Positions 9,214 through 18,110 of a DNA stretch of 64,000 nucleotides are shown here, piece after piece. The notes under the pieces were generated by a model, which was given only the letters and a program-made list of their open reading frames with translations, searched no databases and was not told the origin of the DNA. Position numbers and translations under genes: made by a program. Location: positions 1-64,000 of the forward strand of contig NZ_JAKCNS010000022.1 of assembly GCF_021440345.1 (NCBI RefSeq). The letters run 5' to 3'. The DNA comes from Kluyvera intermedia (lineage in GTDB: Bacteria; Pseudomonadota; Gammaproteobacteria; Enterobacterales; Enterobacteriaceae). Position 1 is the first letter of the stretch. Each line of letters starts with the position of its first letter.

Positions 9214-9306
9214 TTAGTAAGTTAGCATCCAGTGGCAGGCAAAACCGGCGACGATAGCCGCAAAGACAAGCATGGTAAACAACTGCTGAAAACTTAAATT
9301 CGACAT
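9214..9306 (-). CDS. 30-residue single-pass membrane microprotein, PmrR-like
   Basis: A small gene encoding MSNLSFQQLF followed by a hydrophobic helix (about residues 9-28) and ending MLTY. The ATG has a good Shine-Dalgarno (GAGGG, 7 nt spacing), and a perfect PmrA box sits about 45 nt upstream. Salmonella and E. coli PmrR is a PmrA-activated membrane peptide of about 30 residues that binds and inhibits LpxT, steering lipid A towards EptA modification. Size, single helix, a TY C-terminus, PmrA box and neighbourhood with pmrAB all fit, but the sequence differs enough from E. coli PmrR that orthology is inferred. The gene converges on pmrB. Confidence 0.7.
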   Translation of the reverse strand: MSNLSFQQLFTMLVFAAIVAGFACHWMLTY

Positions 9307-9349
9307 GACGCTACCCTCATAGATTTTGGGAATAGTATCAGTCGTATTT

Positions 9350-9366
9350 ATTAAGTGAACATTAAG
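9350..9366 (-). promoter_or_regulatory. Perfect PmrA box upstream of the microprotein gene
   Basis: On the minus strand CTTAAT-GTTCA-CTTAAT, an exact copy of the PmrA direct repeat. A candidate -10 (TACTAT) follows 12 nt downstream, then the GAGGG Shine-Dalgarno and the ATG at 9306. Confidence 0.85.
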
Positions 9367-9491
9367 GATTCAACCCGCAGCGTGACCCCTGCCACATTTC
9401 GCGCCAATATCAGCCACAGCGTACGCTAGCCTGGACAACCAACGTCTTCAGCATAGCCCGGCCGACCTAAGTCAGCGGGCAAAATACCGTA

Positions 9492-11516
9492 TCAGGACGT
9501 CGCAATAAACAGTTCGCGCAGCTTGTGCAAACGGTCGCGAGCCTGCGCCGCCTCTTCGAATTCGAGATTCTGCGCATGCTTCATCATCTGCGCCTCCAGC
9601 GTCTGGATTTGCTGCTGTAGCGCCTTCGGCGTCAACGCCTGCACATCTGGCTCGACGATAGAAGATGCGCCGCGAGACTTGCCGCGGCCTTTGGCTTTGG
9701 TCTTCGCCAGCCCCTCGCCCATCGACAGAATGTCGACCACATCTTTCACCAGCCCCTGAGGCACAATCCCGTGCTCTTCATTGTAGAGCTGCTGCTTCTC
9801 ACGGCGGCGTTCGGTCTCGCCGATTGCTTTGGCCATTGAGGCAGTAATTCTGTCACCGTACAGAATGGCCTTACCGTTGATGTTACGCGCGGCGCGGCCA
9901 ATGGTCTGAATCAGCGAACGCTCGGAACGCAGGAAGCCTTCTTTATCGGCATCGAGAATAGCCACCAGCGAGACTTCCGGCATGTCCAGCCCTTCACGCA
10001 GCAGGTTGATGCCCACCAGCACGTCGAACTCACCCAGACGCAGGTCGCGAATGATTTCCATACGCTCAACGGTATCGATATCCGAGTGCAGATAACGCAC
10101 CCGCTCGCCGTGCTCTTCCAGATAGTCGGTGAGATCTTCCGCCATACGTTTGGTCAACGTTGTCACCAGCACACGCTCGTTAATCACCGAACGCTTACGG
10201 ATTTCCGATAGCAGATCATCAACCTGAGTACCGACCGGACGCACTTCAATAATGGGATCGAGCAGCCCCGTAGGGCGCACAACCTGATCAATCACGTCAC
10301 CACCGGATTTCTCCAGTTCGTAGTTACCCGGCGTCGCCGACACATAAATGGTTTGCGGCGCCAGCGCTTCAAACTCTTCAAATTTCAATGGGCGGTTATC
10401 CAGCGCCGATGGCAGGCGGAAGCCGTACTCCACCAGCGTCTCTTTACGCGCCCTGTCGCCGCGATACATACCGCCAATTTGCGGAATAGTGACGTGCGAT
10501 TCGTCAATAACCAGCAGGCCATCGGCCGGCAGATAGTCAAATAGCGTCGGCGGCGGCTCGCCTGGGCCTCGGCCGGAGAGGAAGCGCGAGTAGTTTTCAA
10601 TGCCCGAGCAATAGCCCAGCTCGTTCATCATCTCGAGATCGAACTGGGTACGCTGGCTGAGGCGCTGCTCTTCCAGCAGTTTGTTGTTGTCCAGCAGCAC
10701 TTTACGTCGCTCCGCCAGCTCAACTTTGATCTCTTCCATCGCCTGCACGATACGTTCACGCGGTGTTACGTAGTGACTTTTTGGGTAGACCGTATAGCGC
10801 TGGAGAGTGGATTCGATATGCCCGGTCAGCGGGTCGAACAGCGACAGCCGCTCGACCTCTTCATCAAACAGCTCCACGCGCAGCGCGATGTCGTCTGATT
10901 CCGCAGGGAAAATATCGATAACCTCGCCGCGTACGCGGAAGGTCCCACGCTGGAACGCCTGATCGTTACGGGTGTACTGCAAATCCGCCAGACGGCGCAG
11001 AATGGCGCGCTGGTCGATAATGGTGCCCACCGTCAGGTGCAGCATCATTTTCAGATACAGATCCGGGTCACCCAGACCGTAGATCGCCGACACCGAGGCC
11101 ACCACAATGACATCGCGGCGCTCAAGCAGCGCCTTGGTCGCCGACAGACGCATCTGATCGATATGTTCGTTAACGGCGGAATCTTTTTCGATAAAGGTAT
11201 CGGAGCTCGGGACGTAGGCTTCCGGCTGGTAGTAATCGTAGTAGGAGACAAAATACTCGACCGCATTCTCCGGAAAGAACGCTTTCATTTCGCCATACAG
11301 CTGTGCCGCCAGCGTTTTATTCGGTGCCAGCACCATCGTTGGGCGCTGGAGGTCAGCAATGACGTTAGCCACGGTAAAAGTTTTACCCGACCCGGTTACG
11401 CCCAGCAGCGTCTGGTGCGCCAGACCGTCTTCCAGACCCTCTTTCAGACGTGAGATGGCAACAGGCTGGTCGCCTGAAGGACTAAACGCAGAATGCAACT
11501 TAAAGGGTTTACTCAT
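9492..11516 (-). CDS. uvrB: Excinuclease ABC subunit B, UvrB
   Basis: The damage-verification helicase of nucleotide excision repair, working with UvrA and UvrC. Walker A is [10 protein letters not shown] near residue 40; a beta-hairpin region [12 protein letters not shown] follows; DEAD-like box is VIDESH; helicase motif VI is QTIGRAARN; and a C-terminal UVR domain ([18 protein letters not shown]) binds UvrC. I use the ATG giving [11 protein letters not shown] (674 residues) as in E. coli; an in-frame TTG two codons earlier is possible and has the better Shine-Dalgarno spacing. Upstream lies a LexA-type box, so SOS induction is expected. Confidence 0.97.
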   Translation of the reverse strand: MSKPFKLHSAFSPSGDQPVAISRLKEGLEDGLAHQTLLGVTGSGKTFTVANVIADLQRPTMVLAPNKTLAAQLYGEMKAFFPENAVEYFVSYYDYYQPEAYVPSSDTFIEKDSAVNEHIDQMRLSATKALLERRDVIVVASVSAIYGLGDPDLYLKMMLHLTVGTIIDQRAILRRLADLQYTRNDQAFQRGTFRVRGEVIDIFPAESDDIALRVELFDEEVERLSLFDPLTGHIESTLQRYTVYPKSHYVTPRERIVQAMEEIKVELAERRKVLLDNNKLLEEQRLSQRTQFDLEMMNELGYCSGIENYSRFLSGRGPGEPPPTLFDYLPADGLLVIDESHVTIPQIGGMYRGDRARKETLVEYGFRLPSALDNRPLKFEEFEALAPQTIYVSATPGNYELEKSGGDVIDQVVRPTGLLDPIIEVRPVGTQVDDLLSEIRKRSVINERVLVTTLTKRMAEDLTDYLEEHGERVRYLHSDIDTVERMEIIRDLRLGEFDVLVGINLLREGLDMPEVSLVAILDADKEGFLRSERSLIQTIGRAARNINGKAILYGDRITASMAKAIGETERRREKQQLYNEEHGIVPQGLVKDVVDILSMGEGLAKTKAKGRGKSRGASSIVEPDVQALTPKALQQQIQTLEAQMMKHAQNLEFEEAAQARDRLHKLRELFIATS

Positions 11517-11594
11517 GGGCAACGCTACCTGATGACTGATGGCCGGGCTGGAGATTAATTCTACTCGTCGCCTGCGGATTTGCCAATAAAAAAG

Positions 11595-11612
11595 ACTGGA
11601 TATAAAAACAGT
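11595..11612 (-). promoter_or_regulatory. LexA (SOS) box of uvrB
   Basis: On the minus strand ACTGTTTTTATATCCAGT, matching CTG-N10-CAG and nearly identical to the E. coli uvrB SOS box. It lies about 80 nt upstream of the uvrB start. Confidence 0.85.
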
Positions 11613-11705
11613 AGTGCATTATCGTATTTCGTATACTCGCGGCGATAACAAGCAAGAGCGGCTAAAATTTGTCCTCAGACCAGATAAAAAACTAGTCGTA
11701 CAGGG

Positions 11706-11937
11706 TTATCCCCAGAACATTTTCTCTTTTAACATTTGTCAATATAGGTCATGAAAGTTTTATGGCAATTGACAGCACTTTTTATGACGCCATTGCTTTT
11801 ATTTATCTTATTGATTTATAAAACAAACAACCAAAAGACGCGTTTCGCGCCAATTCAGGCGAAAGCCGCATGCTCTCTCGTTTACCGCAAGTTTTCTAAC
11901 CCTAATACACAGGGTTATCCACAGGAATAGTGGATAA
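11706..11937. promoter_or_regulatory. Three DnaA-box-like 9-mers in the uvrB-bioD intergenic region
   Basis: The 615-bp gap between uvrB and bioD has no convincing gene. It contains TTATCCACA (11915-11923, a perfect DnaA R-box), an inverted TTATCCACT on the minus strand (11929-11937) and TTATCCCCA (11706-11714, one mismatch). A DnaA site in the E. coli uvrB control region has been described, so these may link repair gene expression to DnaA. The AT-rich runs at 12000-12070 show nothing else I can name. Confidence 0.6.
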
Positions 11938-12090
11938 CTACCTCTAGCCCCTATCCCCCGCCACCCGGCGATTTGCGCAACGCACTCCAAAAGCGACAGC
12001 AAAAAAAAATTTTCCCGCTGATTTTGATATTTATCAGCGAAAAGGCGTAGTCGTTTTAAGGAAATTTTGTTCGATTCTTTTACGTTTTCT

Positions 12091-12123
12091 GCGGGTTAGC
12101 GCTTACGAATGAAGATAACCCGC
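12091..12123 (-). terminator. Hairpin after bioD, possible terminator
   Basis: Perfect 8-bp stem GCGGGTTA/TAACCCGC about 10 nt past the bioD stop. There is no U-run on the minus strand after it, so it may be an RNA-stabilising hairpin, not an intrinsic terminator. Confidence 0.4.
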
Positions 12124-12131
12124 AAGCAACG

Positions 12132-12809
12132 TCAGAGGGCGGTCAGTGAAAGATAGTGCCCCAGCGGTTGAGTCTCTACTGCGTCGCCCAGCCATGGAAT
12201 TTCACCCAGCATAGGGGCTGGTAGCATCCGCTGAAGCGTACTGAGATATTCGGCATGTCGACGGCCCGGCGGCGTCACATCATTAGCAATCCACCCCGCC
12301 AGCCGTAGCCCGGCCTGCTGCACCGCCTGCGCAGTTAACACCGCATGGTTAATGCAGCCCAGCTTCACACCAACGACCAGAATCACCGGCAGCTGTTCCA
12401 TCTTCACCCAATCCGCTAACGTCAGCGTCGGCGACAGCGGCGTAAACCAGCCTCCGGCCCCTTCCACCAACACCCAATCCGCCTGCCCTTCCAGCGAACG
12501 CAATCCGGCTGAAAGCACGCTGGCTTCAATCGGACGCTGCTCATCGGCGCTGACGATATGCGGCGAGGTGGGTTCCGCGAAGGTGTATGGGTTCACCACA
12601 TCGTAATCGAGCGGCACGACGCTGTTACGCTGCAGCGCCAGCGCATCGCTGTTGCGCAATCCCTCTGGCGTCATTTCGCTGCCGGAGGCCACCGGCTTAT
12701 ATCCGGCGGTGCGTCGTCCCAGCAGACCTGCCGCTTGCAAAAGCGCGGTGCTGGCAACGGTTTTTCCCACCTCGGTATCGGTGCCGGTCACATAGTAGCG
12801 TTCAATCAC
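12132..12809 (-). CDS. bioD: Dethiobiotin synthetase BioD
   Basis: An ATP-dependent carboxylase that closes the ureido ring of 7,8-diaminopelargonate to give dethiobiotin. It has 225 residues. The P-loop is [13 protein letters not shown] at the N-terminus, and [11 protein letters not shown] is the second signature. Its start overlaps the end of bioC by 8 nt; last gene of the bioBFCD operon. Confidence 0.96.
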   Translation of the reverse strand: MIERYYVTGTDTEVGKTVASTALLQAAGLLGRRTAGYKPVASGSEMTPEGLRNSDALALQRNSVVPLDYDVVNPYTFAEPTSPHIVSADEQRPIEASVLSAGLRSLEGQADWVLVEGAGGWFTPLSPTLTLADWVKMEQLPVILVVGVKLGCINHAVLTAQAVQQAGLRLAGWIANDVTPPGRRHAEYLSTLQRMLPAPMLGEIPWLGDAVETQPLGHYLSLTAL

Positions 12810-13557
12810 GCGTAATTACTCCTGTAAAAAGATGGTAAGTCAGCGGGCATTCACCCGCCTGCGACGGCCATGCCAGTTGAAGCTGCTGCAACCTGCCGCG
12901 CGTTAATGGCTGACTGCTGCGCCCCTGATGGAGGTGCGTCGCGCCGATCCCCTTCAGCGAACGCATGGCGCTTAACGCATCGGGAAACGACAGTGTGATA
13001 GAGGTTAACGTCGCCTGATGGCGGTAGCCTGCCAGCGCGTCGCGCAGCATTGTTTCGGACAGAAAACGATTCGCATGCGGATGGCTATCAATAGCTCGCC
13101 AGGCCTGATTGAGTTCGGGTAAAGAACCTGCGGTTAGCGTGGTAAACGCCAGCGTGCCGCCGGGGCTCAGCTGGCGATAAAGCCCGGCAAGCGCCACGCG
13201 AATATCGCTGCACCACTGCACCGCCAGATTGCTCCACACCAGCTCAAAACCGCCTTCCGGCAGCGGAATATCTTCGATATCCGCTTGAACATAACGGTCT
13301 GCCGACTGCAGGCGCTGCGCCTGCTGCAACATGTCGTCGGAAAGATCAAGGGCGGTGACGTGGCTTCCCTGGTCGCGCCAGTAGCGGCTGTAGCTGCCGG
13401 GCCCGCATCCAGCGTCCAGCACTCGCGCGAACGACGCCGATGGCAGCTGGGCCAGCAGATACGCCGCGCTCAGGCGCTGCAGCTCATCGTGCTGATGGTA
13501 GTGGGCGGCGGCACGGCCAAACGCCGCTGCTACCGCCTGTTTATCCACGCTCGCCAT
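12802..13557 (-). CDS. bioC: Malonyl-ACP O-methyltransferase BioC
   Basis: Methylates the free carboxyl of malonyl-ACP with SAM so that pimelate is built by the fatty acid cycle. The SAM-binding motif I is [16 protein letters not shown] use the start [20 protein letters not shown] (251 residues, as in E. coli), which overlaps bioF by 17 nt; an upstream in-frame ATG would add 13 residues inside bioF. Confidence 0.95.
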   Translation of the reverse strand: MASVDKQAVAAAFGRAAAHYHQHDELQRLSAAYLLAQLPSASFARVLDAGCGPGSYSRYWRDQGSHVTALDLSDDMLQQAQRLQSADRYVQADIEDIPLPEGGFELVWSNLAVQWCSDIRVALAGLYRQLSPGGTLAFTTLTAGSLPELNQAWRAIDSHPHANRFLSETMLRDALAGYRHQATLTSITLSFPDALSAMRSLKGIGATHLHQGRSSQPLTRGRLQQLQLAWPSQAGECPLTYHLFTGVITRD

Positions 13558-14698
13558 GCAGTACCTCCAGCAGCTGCGTAATATCCTGCGGTTCATGCGC
13601 GGCGGTCAGCGTCAGACGCAGGCGTGCGGTACCGGCGGGAACCGTCGGTGGGCGAATCGCCGTCACCCAACAGCCCTGTTCGCGCAGCCGCACTGCCAGC
13701 TGGAGCGTATGCTGATTATCGCCGACGATAAGCGGCTGAATGGCGCTGAGCGAATCGGTCAACGGATACGCCAGGTCGCTGGCCCCGTGACGAAAATCCG
13801 CCACGTGCTGTGACAGCGTTTCTCGCCGCTGTTGGCCCTCATCGCTTTGAATAACCGCCAGCGCCGCCTGCAGCGCCACTGCCTGAGCCGGGGGCATGGC
13901 GGTGCTGTAAATCAAATGACGGGCAAACTGCAGGAAGTAGTCCGCTACCGCGTGGCTGCACAATACCGCCGCGCCGCTGAGGCCGAAGGCTTTGCCAAAC
14001 GTGACAATCAACAGCTCCGGATGAACGCCCTGCTGCTGACAGCTGCCACGACCGTTGTCCCCGTCAACGCCAATACCGTGCGCATCATCCACCATCAGCC
14101 AGCCGTTGGCCGCTCGCGTGGCGCTGGCAATATCGGCCAGCGGCGCACGGTCGCCGTCCATGCTGAACACCCCTTCGGTCACTACCAGTTGCTGCCCTGT
14201 GAGCGGAGCGGCAAGCAGGCGAGCGAGATGCTGGCTGTCATTGTGCTGAAAACGTCGCAGCTGCGCCGGGCTCTGCGCCGCAGCTTCCAGCAGCGAAGCG
14301 TGGCTGAGACGGTCGGCAACAATGCGATCCTCGCGTCCGGCCAGCGCGGCAATCACCGCCTGGTTGGCGGCGAATCCGGAGATAAACAGCAGTGCACGGT
14401 CATAGCCCAGCCAGCCGGCCAGCTCTTCTTCCAGCCGCTGATGCGCCTGGTGATAGCCGGTGACGTGCCCCGAGCCGCCGGAACCCACGCCGTAACGCTC
14501 GGCCCCCTGCTGCCAGGCCTGGATCACCCGTGGATGCTGGCTTAAGCCCAGATAATCATTACTGGAAAAATTCAGATAACGACGATCGTCACGGACCAGC
14601 CAGCGCCCCGCCCCCTGCGTGAGCGGCTGGCGCTGGCGAAATGCCTGTGCTTCCCGCCGCTCGGCGACCGCTTGTTCGATTCTCAGCTGCCAGCTCAT
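13541..14698 (-). CDS. bioF: 8-amino-7-oxononanoate synthase BioF
   Basis: A PLP-dependent alpha-oxoamine synthase condensing pimeloyl-ACP with alanine. The 385-residue protein shows the PLP lysine region [15 protein letters not shown], the [10 protein letters not shown] motif and an N-terminal [14 protein letters not shown] motif. It overlaps bioB by 4 nt and bioC by 17 nt, so translation of the operon is tightly coupled. Confidence 0.96.
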   Translation of the reverse strand: MSWQLRIEQAVAERREAQAFRQRQPLTQGAGRWLVRDDRRYLNFSSNDYLGLSQHPRVIQAWQQGAERYGVGSGGSGHVTGYHQAHQRLEEELAGWLGYDRALLFISGFAANQAVIAALAGREDRIVADRLSHASLLEAAAQSPAQLRRFQHNDSQHLARLLAAPLTGQQLVVTEGVFSMDGDRAPLADIASATRAANGWLMVDDAHGIGVDGDNGRGSCQQQGVHPELLIVTFGKAFGLSGAAVLCSHAVADYFLQFARHLIYSTAMPPAQAVALQAALAVIQSDEGQQRRETLSQHVADFRHGASDLAYPLTDSLSAIQPLIVGDNQHTLQLAVRLREQGCWVTAIRPPTVPAGTARLRLTLTAAHEPQDITQLLEVLHGERG

Positions 14699-15735
14699 AC
14701 CGCCGCCGCGTTGTAATATTCCTCGGTATCCGGCGTCATCAACGCCTGTTCCAGACGCTGCTGCTGTTCGTTATCACCCGCGGTGACCATGGTCTGCTGC
14801 GGGTTGAGACCCAGCTTGCGGAACAGTTGCAGATCTTTGTCCTCTTCCGGGTTTGGCGTGGTCAGCAGTTTGCAGCCGTAGAACACCGAGTTGGCACCGG
14901 CCATAAAGCACATCGCCTGGGTCTGCTCGTTCATCTGCTCACGACCGGCAGACAGGCGCACGTGGGAGGTTGGCATCATGATACGCGCCACGGCGATAGT
15001 GCGAATAAAATCAAACGCATCAACGTCTTCGTTATCGGCCAGCGGGGTTCCTTTCACCTTCACCAGCATGTTGATCGGCACGCTCTCTGGCGGCGTTGGC
15101 AGATTGGCCAACTGCAGCAGCAGCCCGGCACGGTCAGTCACCGTTTCGCCCAGGCCTACGATACCGCCGGAGCACACTTTGATCCCGGCTTCACGCACTT
15201 TGTCGAGCGTGTCGAGACGTTCCTGATAGCTGCGGGTGGTGATGATATTGCCGTAAAATTCCGGCGAGGTGTCGAGGTTATGGTTGTAGTAATCGAGGCC
15301 CGCCGACGCCAGACGTCCCGCCTGACTGTCGGACAGCGTGCCCAGCGTCATACAGGCTTCCAGCCCCATCTCTTTCACGCCCTGCACCATCTGCTCAAGG
15401 TACGGCATATCGCGCTCGTGCGGGTTTTTCCACGCCGCGCCCATGCAAAAACGGGTGGAGCCTGCCAGCTTCGCTTTGCGAGCGGATTCCAGCACCTGCT
15501 CCACTTCCATCAGGCGCTCGCTTTCCAGCCCGGTTTTGTAGCGCGAGCTCTGCGGGCAGTATTTACAGTCTTCCGGGCAGGCGCCGGTTTTAATCGACAG
15601 CAGCGTACTCACCTGCACCTGCTGAGGGTCGAAATGTTGACGGTGAACCTGCTGCGCTTCAAACAGTAAATCCAGCAGCGGTTTTTCGAAAAGAGCGGTG
15701 ACCTGCGACATTGTCCAGCGTAAAGGGTGAGCCAT
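14695..15735 (-). CDS. bioB: Biotin synthase BioB
   Basis: A radical SAM enzyme inserting sulfur into dethiobiotin. Cluster motif [12 protein letters not shown] (CxxxCxxC) carries the SAM [4Fe-4S] cluster; the residues for the sulfur-donating [2Fe-2S] cluster (Cys in MGAAW and CSGG contexts, and Arg in RLSAGREQM) are present. It has 346 residues, as in E. coli. First gene of the leftward operon, divergent from bioA across the BirA operator. Confidence 0.97.
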   Translation of the reverse strand: MAHPLRWTMSQVTALFEKPLLDLLFEAQQVHRQHFDPQQVQVSTLLSIKTGACPEDCKYCPQSSRYKTGLESERLMEVEQVLESARKAKLAGSTRFCMGAAWKNPHERDMPYLEQMVQGVKEMGLEACMTLGTLSDSQAGRLASAGLDYYNHNLDTSPEFYGNIITTRSYQERLDTLDKVREAGIKVCSGGIVGLGETVTDRAGLLLQLANLPTPPESVPINMLVKVKGTPLADNEDVDAFDFIRTIAVARIMMPTSHVRLSAGREQMNEQTQAMCFMAGANSVFYGCKLLTTPNPEEDKDLQLFRKLGLNPQQTMVTAGDNEQQQRLEQALMTPDTEEYYNAAAV

Positions 15736-15777
15736 TGGCTTCTCCGGGGGTTTTGTTAATTTTCGGATCGGTTTATA

Positions 15778-15812
15778 CTCGTAAACCTAAAACTTTTCAA
15801 AATGGTTTACAA
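15778..15812. promoter_or_regulatory. Biotin operator (BirA binding site)
   Basis: Inverted repeat CGTAAACC - 16 nt - GGTTTACAA between bioB and bioA, matching the enterobacterial bio operator. Biotinyl-AMP-bound BirA covers it and represses both divergent promoters. Confidence 0.9.
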
Positions 15813-15819
15813 GTCGATT

Positions 15820-17109
15820 ATGACAACGGACGATCTCGCCTTCGATCAGCGCCACATCTGGCATCCCTACACCTCCATGACCGCACCGCTGCCGGTTTAC
15901 CCGATTGTCTCCGCCGAAGGCTGCGAGCTGCAGCTGGCCAGCGGCGAGCGTCTGGTTGACGGTATGTCATCGTGGTGGGCGACTATTCATGGCTACAATC
16001 ACCCGCGTCTGAACGCGGCGATGAAGGCGCAGATTGACCAGATGTCGCACGTGATGTTTGGCGGGATAACCCATCCTTCTGCCGTGGCCCTGTGTCGCAA
16101 GCTGGTGGCAATGACGCCGGAGCCGCTGGAGTGCGTGTTCCTCGCCGATTCCGGTTCGGTAGCGGTGGAAGTGGCGATGAAGATGGCCTTGCAGTACTGG
16201 CAGGCCAAAGGCGAGCCGCGCCAGCGTTTTCTCACCTTCCGCAACGGCTACCACGGCGATACCTTCGGTGCGATGTCGGTGTGCGATCCCGATAACTCGA
16301 TGCACAGTCTGTGGAAAGGCTACCTGCCGGAAAACCTGTTTGCCCCGGCGCCGCACAGCCGCTTTGACGGCGAGTTTGATGAATACGATATGGTGGCGTT
16401 TGCGCGCCTGATGGCGGCGCATCGCTCGGAAATTGCGGCGGTGATCCTCGAACCTGTCGTGCAGGGCGCGGGCGGGATGCGCATGTATCATCCGGAGTGG
16501 CTCAAGCGGATCCGCAAGATGTGCGACCGGGAAGGCATTCTACTGATTGCCGATGAGATTGCCACCGGTTTTGGCCGCACCGGCAAGCTGTTCGCCTGCG
16601 AACACGCGGACATCAGCGCCGATATTCTGTGCTTGGGGAAAGCCTTGACCGGCGGCACCATGACCCTATCGGCAGCCATCACCACGCGTGACGTCGCAGA
16701 GACCATCAGCAACGGCGAAGCGGGCTGCTTTATGCACGGCCCGACGTTTATGGGCAACCCGCTGGCCTGCGCCGTGGCGGCGGAAAGTCTCGCTATCCTT
16801 GAGAGCGGTGAATGGAAAACGCAGGTCGCCGCCATTGAGCAGCAGCTCAAGCGCGAACTGGCACCGGCGGTGGATTCGCCGCAGGTCGCCGACGTGCGCG
16901 TGCTGGGCGCAATTGGCGTTATCGAAACACGCTATCCGGTGAACATGGCGCAGCTACAGCGTTTCTTCGTCGAGCAAGGGGTGTGGATCCGCCCGTTTGG
17001 CCGCCTGATTTATCTGATGCCGCCGTACCTCATTAGCCCGCAACAGCTCACCCGCTTGACGCGCGCGGTCTGTTTGGCCGTCGAGCAGGAAACATTTTTT
17101 ATCCAATAG
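15820..17109 (+). CDS. bioA: Adenosylmethionine-8-amino-7-oxononanoate aminotransferase BioA
   Basis: A class III PLP aminotransferase that uses SAM as amino donor to make 7,8-diaminopelargonate. It has 429 residues starting [20 protein letters not shown] as in E. coli; an ATG six codons upstream lies within the operator and is not preferred. [11 protein letters not shown] and the PLP lysine in CLGKALTGG are present. Confidence 0.96.
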   Translation: MTTDDLAFDQRHIWHPYTSMTAPLPVYPIVSAEGCELQLASGERLVDGMSSWWATIHGYNHPRLNAAMKAQIDQMSHVMFGGITHPSAVALCRKLVAMTPEPLECVFLADSGSVAVEVAMKMALQYWQAKGEPRQRFLTFRNGYHGDTFGAMSVCDPDNSMHSLWKGYLPENLFAPAPHSRFDGEFDEYDMVAFARLMAAHRSEIAAVILEPVVQGAGGMRMYHPEWLKRIRKMCDREGILLIADEIATGFGRTGKLFACEHADISADILCLGKALTGGTMTLSAAITTRDVAETISNGEAGCFMHGPTFMGNPLACAVAAESLAILESGEWKTQVAAIEQQLKRELAPAVDSPQVADVRVLGAIGVIETRYPVNMAQLQRFFVEQGVWIRPFGRLIYLMPPYLISPQQLTRLTRAVCLAVEQETFFIQ

Positions 17110-17178
17110 CAGCAGCAACACCGCGAAATAAGCATTAAACTCCTTCGTTAATCAGTAGATTAACAAAGGAGGCAGTCA

Positions 17179-17655
17179 ATGAAATTAGTCAGCCGCGAAC
17201 TGCGCGACGGTGAGAAACTTCCCCAACGTCAGGTCTTCAACGGGATGGGCTATGATGGCGAAAACATCTCTCCGCATCTGGCCTGGGACGACGTCCCGGC
17301 CGGTACCAAAAGCTTTGTCGTGACCTGCTATGATCCGGATGCGCCAACCGGCTCCGGATGGTGGCACTGGATTGTCGCCAATATTCCGGCAGACACCCGT
17401 GAACTGCCAGCGGGTGCCGGCTCTGACTTAGTCGCCTTACCGGCGGGTGCCCTGCAAACCCGTACCGATTTTGGCAAAGCCGGCTACGGCGGCGCGGCAC
17501 CGCCAAAAGGCGAAACCCACCGCTATATCTTTACCGTACACGCACTCGACGTAAACAAAATCGACGTTGACGAGGGTGCCAGCGGCGCTATGGTCGGGTT
17601 TAACGTCCACTTCCACAGCCTGGCGAGCGCCTCGCTGACCGCGCTGTTTAGCTAA
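17179..17655 (+). CDS. ybhB: PEBP-family protein YbhB
   Basis: A 158-residue cytosolic phosphatidylethanolamine-binding-protein/RKIP family member. Family motifs: CYDPDAPTGSGWWHWIVANIP (the CBR1 DPDxP-type anion site), and GYGGAAPPKGETHRYIFTVHAL (CBR2). The cellular role in E. coli is unknown. The start follows AAAGGAGG. It neighbours bioA as in E. coli, with its own terminator downstream. Confidence 0.92.
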   Translation: MKLVSRELRDGEKLPQRQVFNGMGYDGENISPHLAWDDVPAGTKSFVVTCYDPDAPTGSGWWHWIVANIPADTRELPAGAGSDLVALPAGALQTRTDFGKAGYGGAAPPKGETHRYIFTVHALDVNKIDVDEGASGAMVGFNVHFHSLASASLTALFS

Positions 17656-17674
17656 TACCCGCCCGACCTTCTCA

Positions 17675-17706
17675 GCCCTGCATGGTAAACCGTGCGGGGC
17701 TTTTTT
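17675..17706 (+). terminator. Terminator after ybhB
   Basis: Stem GCCCTGCA/TGCGGGGC followed by six T residues, 20 nt past the ybhB stop. Confidence 0.75.
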
Positions 17707-17797
17707 ATATCCGTGATCTGAGATTTGTAATTTTATGACGTAAATTGACCGGCCGAAGGAGAAAAACGGGAGAAGAGAGGAGTCACGAAAAACATCT

Positions 17798-17973
17798 TGT
17801 GAATGCTGTCACAATTTAAAAACAAAGACGCCAAAAATAAAGGTGACTAACATCACAAAAAATCGCCGATAAGGCCTCTATTTTTAACATTGTAGCGAAA
17901 TTACAGAAGTTAATGTGATCACCATCACTTAAAAGGTGGGTGAACGGGGGTTTAGTTGGTGACCAAGATCACA
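17798..17973 (+). promoter_or_regulatory. Array of four CRP-like sites upstream of mtlA
   Basis: Four 16-bp sites fit TGTGA-N6-TCACA: 17798-17813 (perfect), 17842-17857 (GGTGA/TCACA), 17914-17929 (TGTGA/TCACT) and 17958-17973 (GGTGA/TCACA). E. coli mtlA is known for an unusual cluster of five CRP sites, so the regulatory design is conserved even though the operon lies elsewhere. The rest of the 455-bp gap between ybhB and mtlA shows no gene. Confidence 0.75.
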
Positions 17974-18110
17974 AATCCCCCTCGAGTACGCGAGATGATA
18001 ACGGCGTGATAGAGTCGATTTTGCATACAGAACGACTGGATGGTTTTTGGCGAAACCACCACAACTATTACGACGCGTAACATCTTTACGCGCACCACGA
18101 GGGGTGTTTT

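Noticed and set aside
11808-12002. 64-codon minus-strand frame between uvrB and bioD
   Set aside because: No ribosome-binding site or recognisable motif, and it covers the DnaA boxes and A-rich tract.
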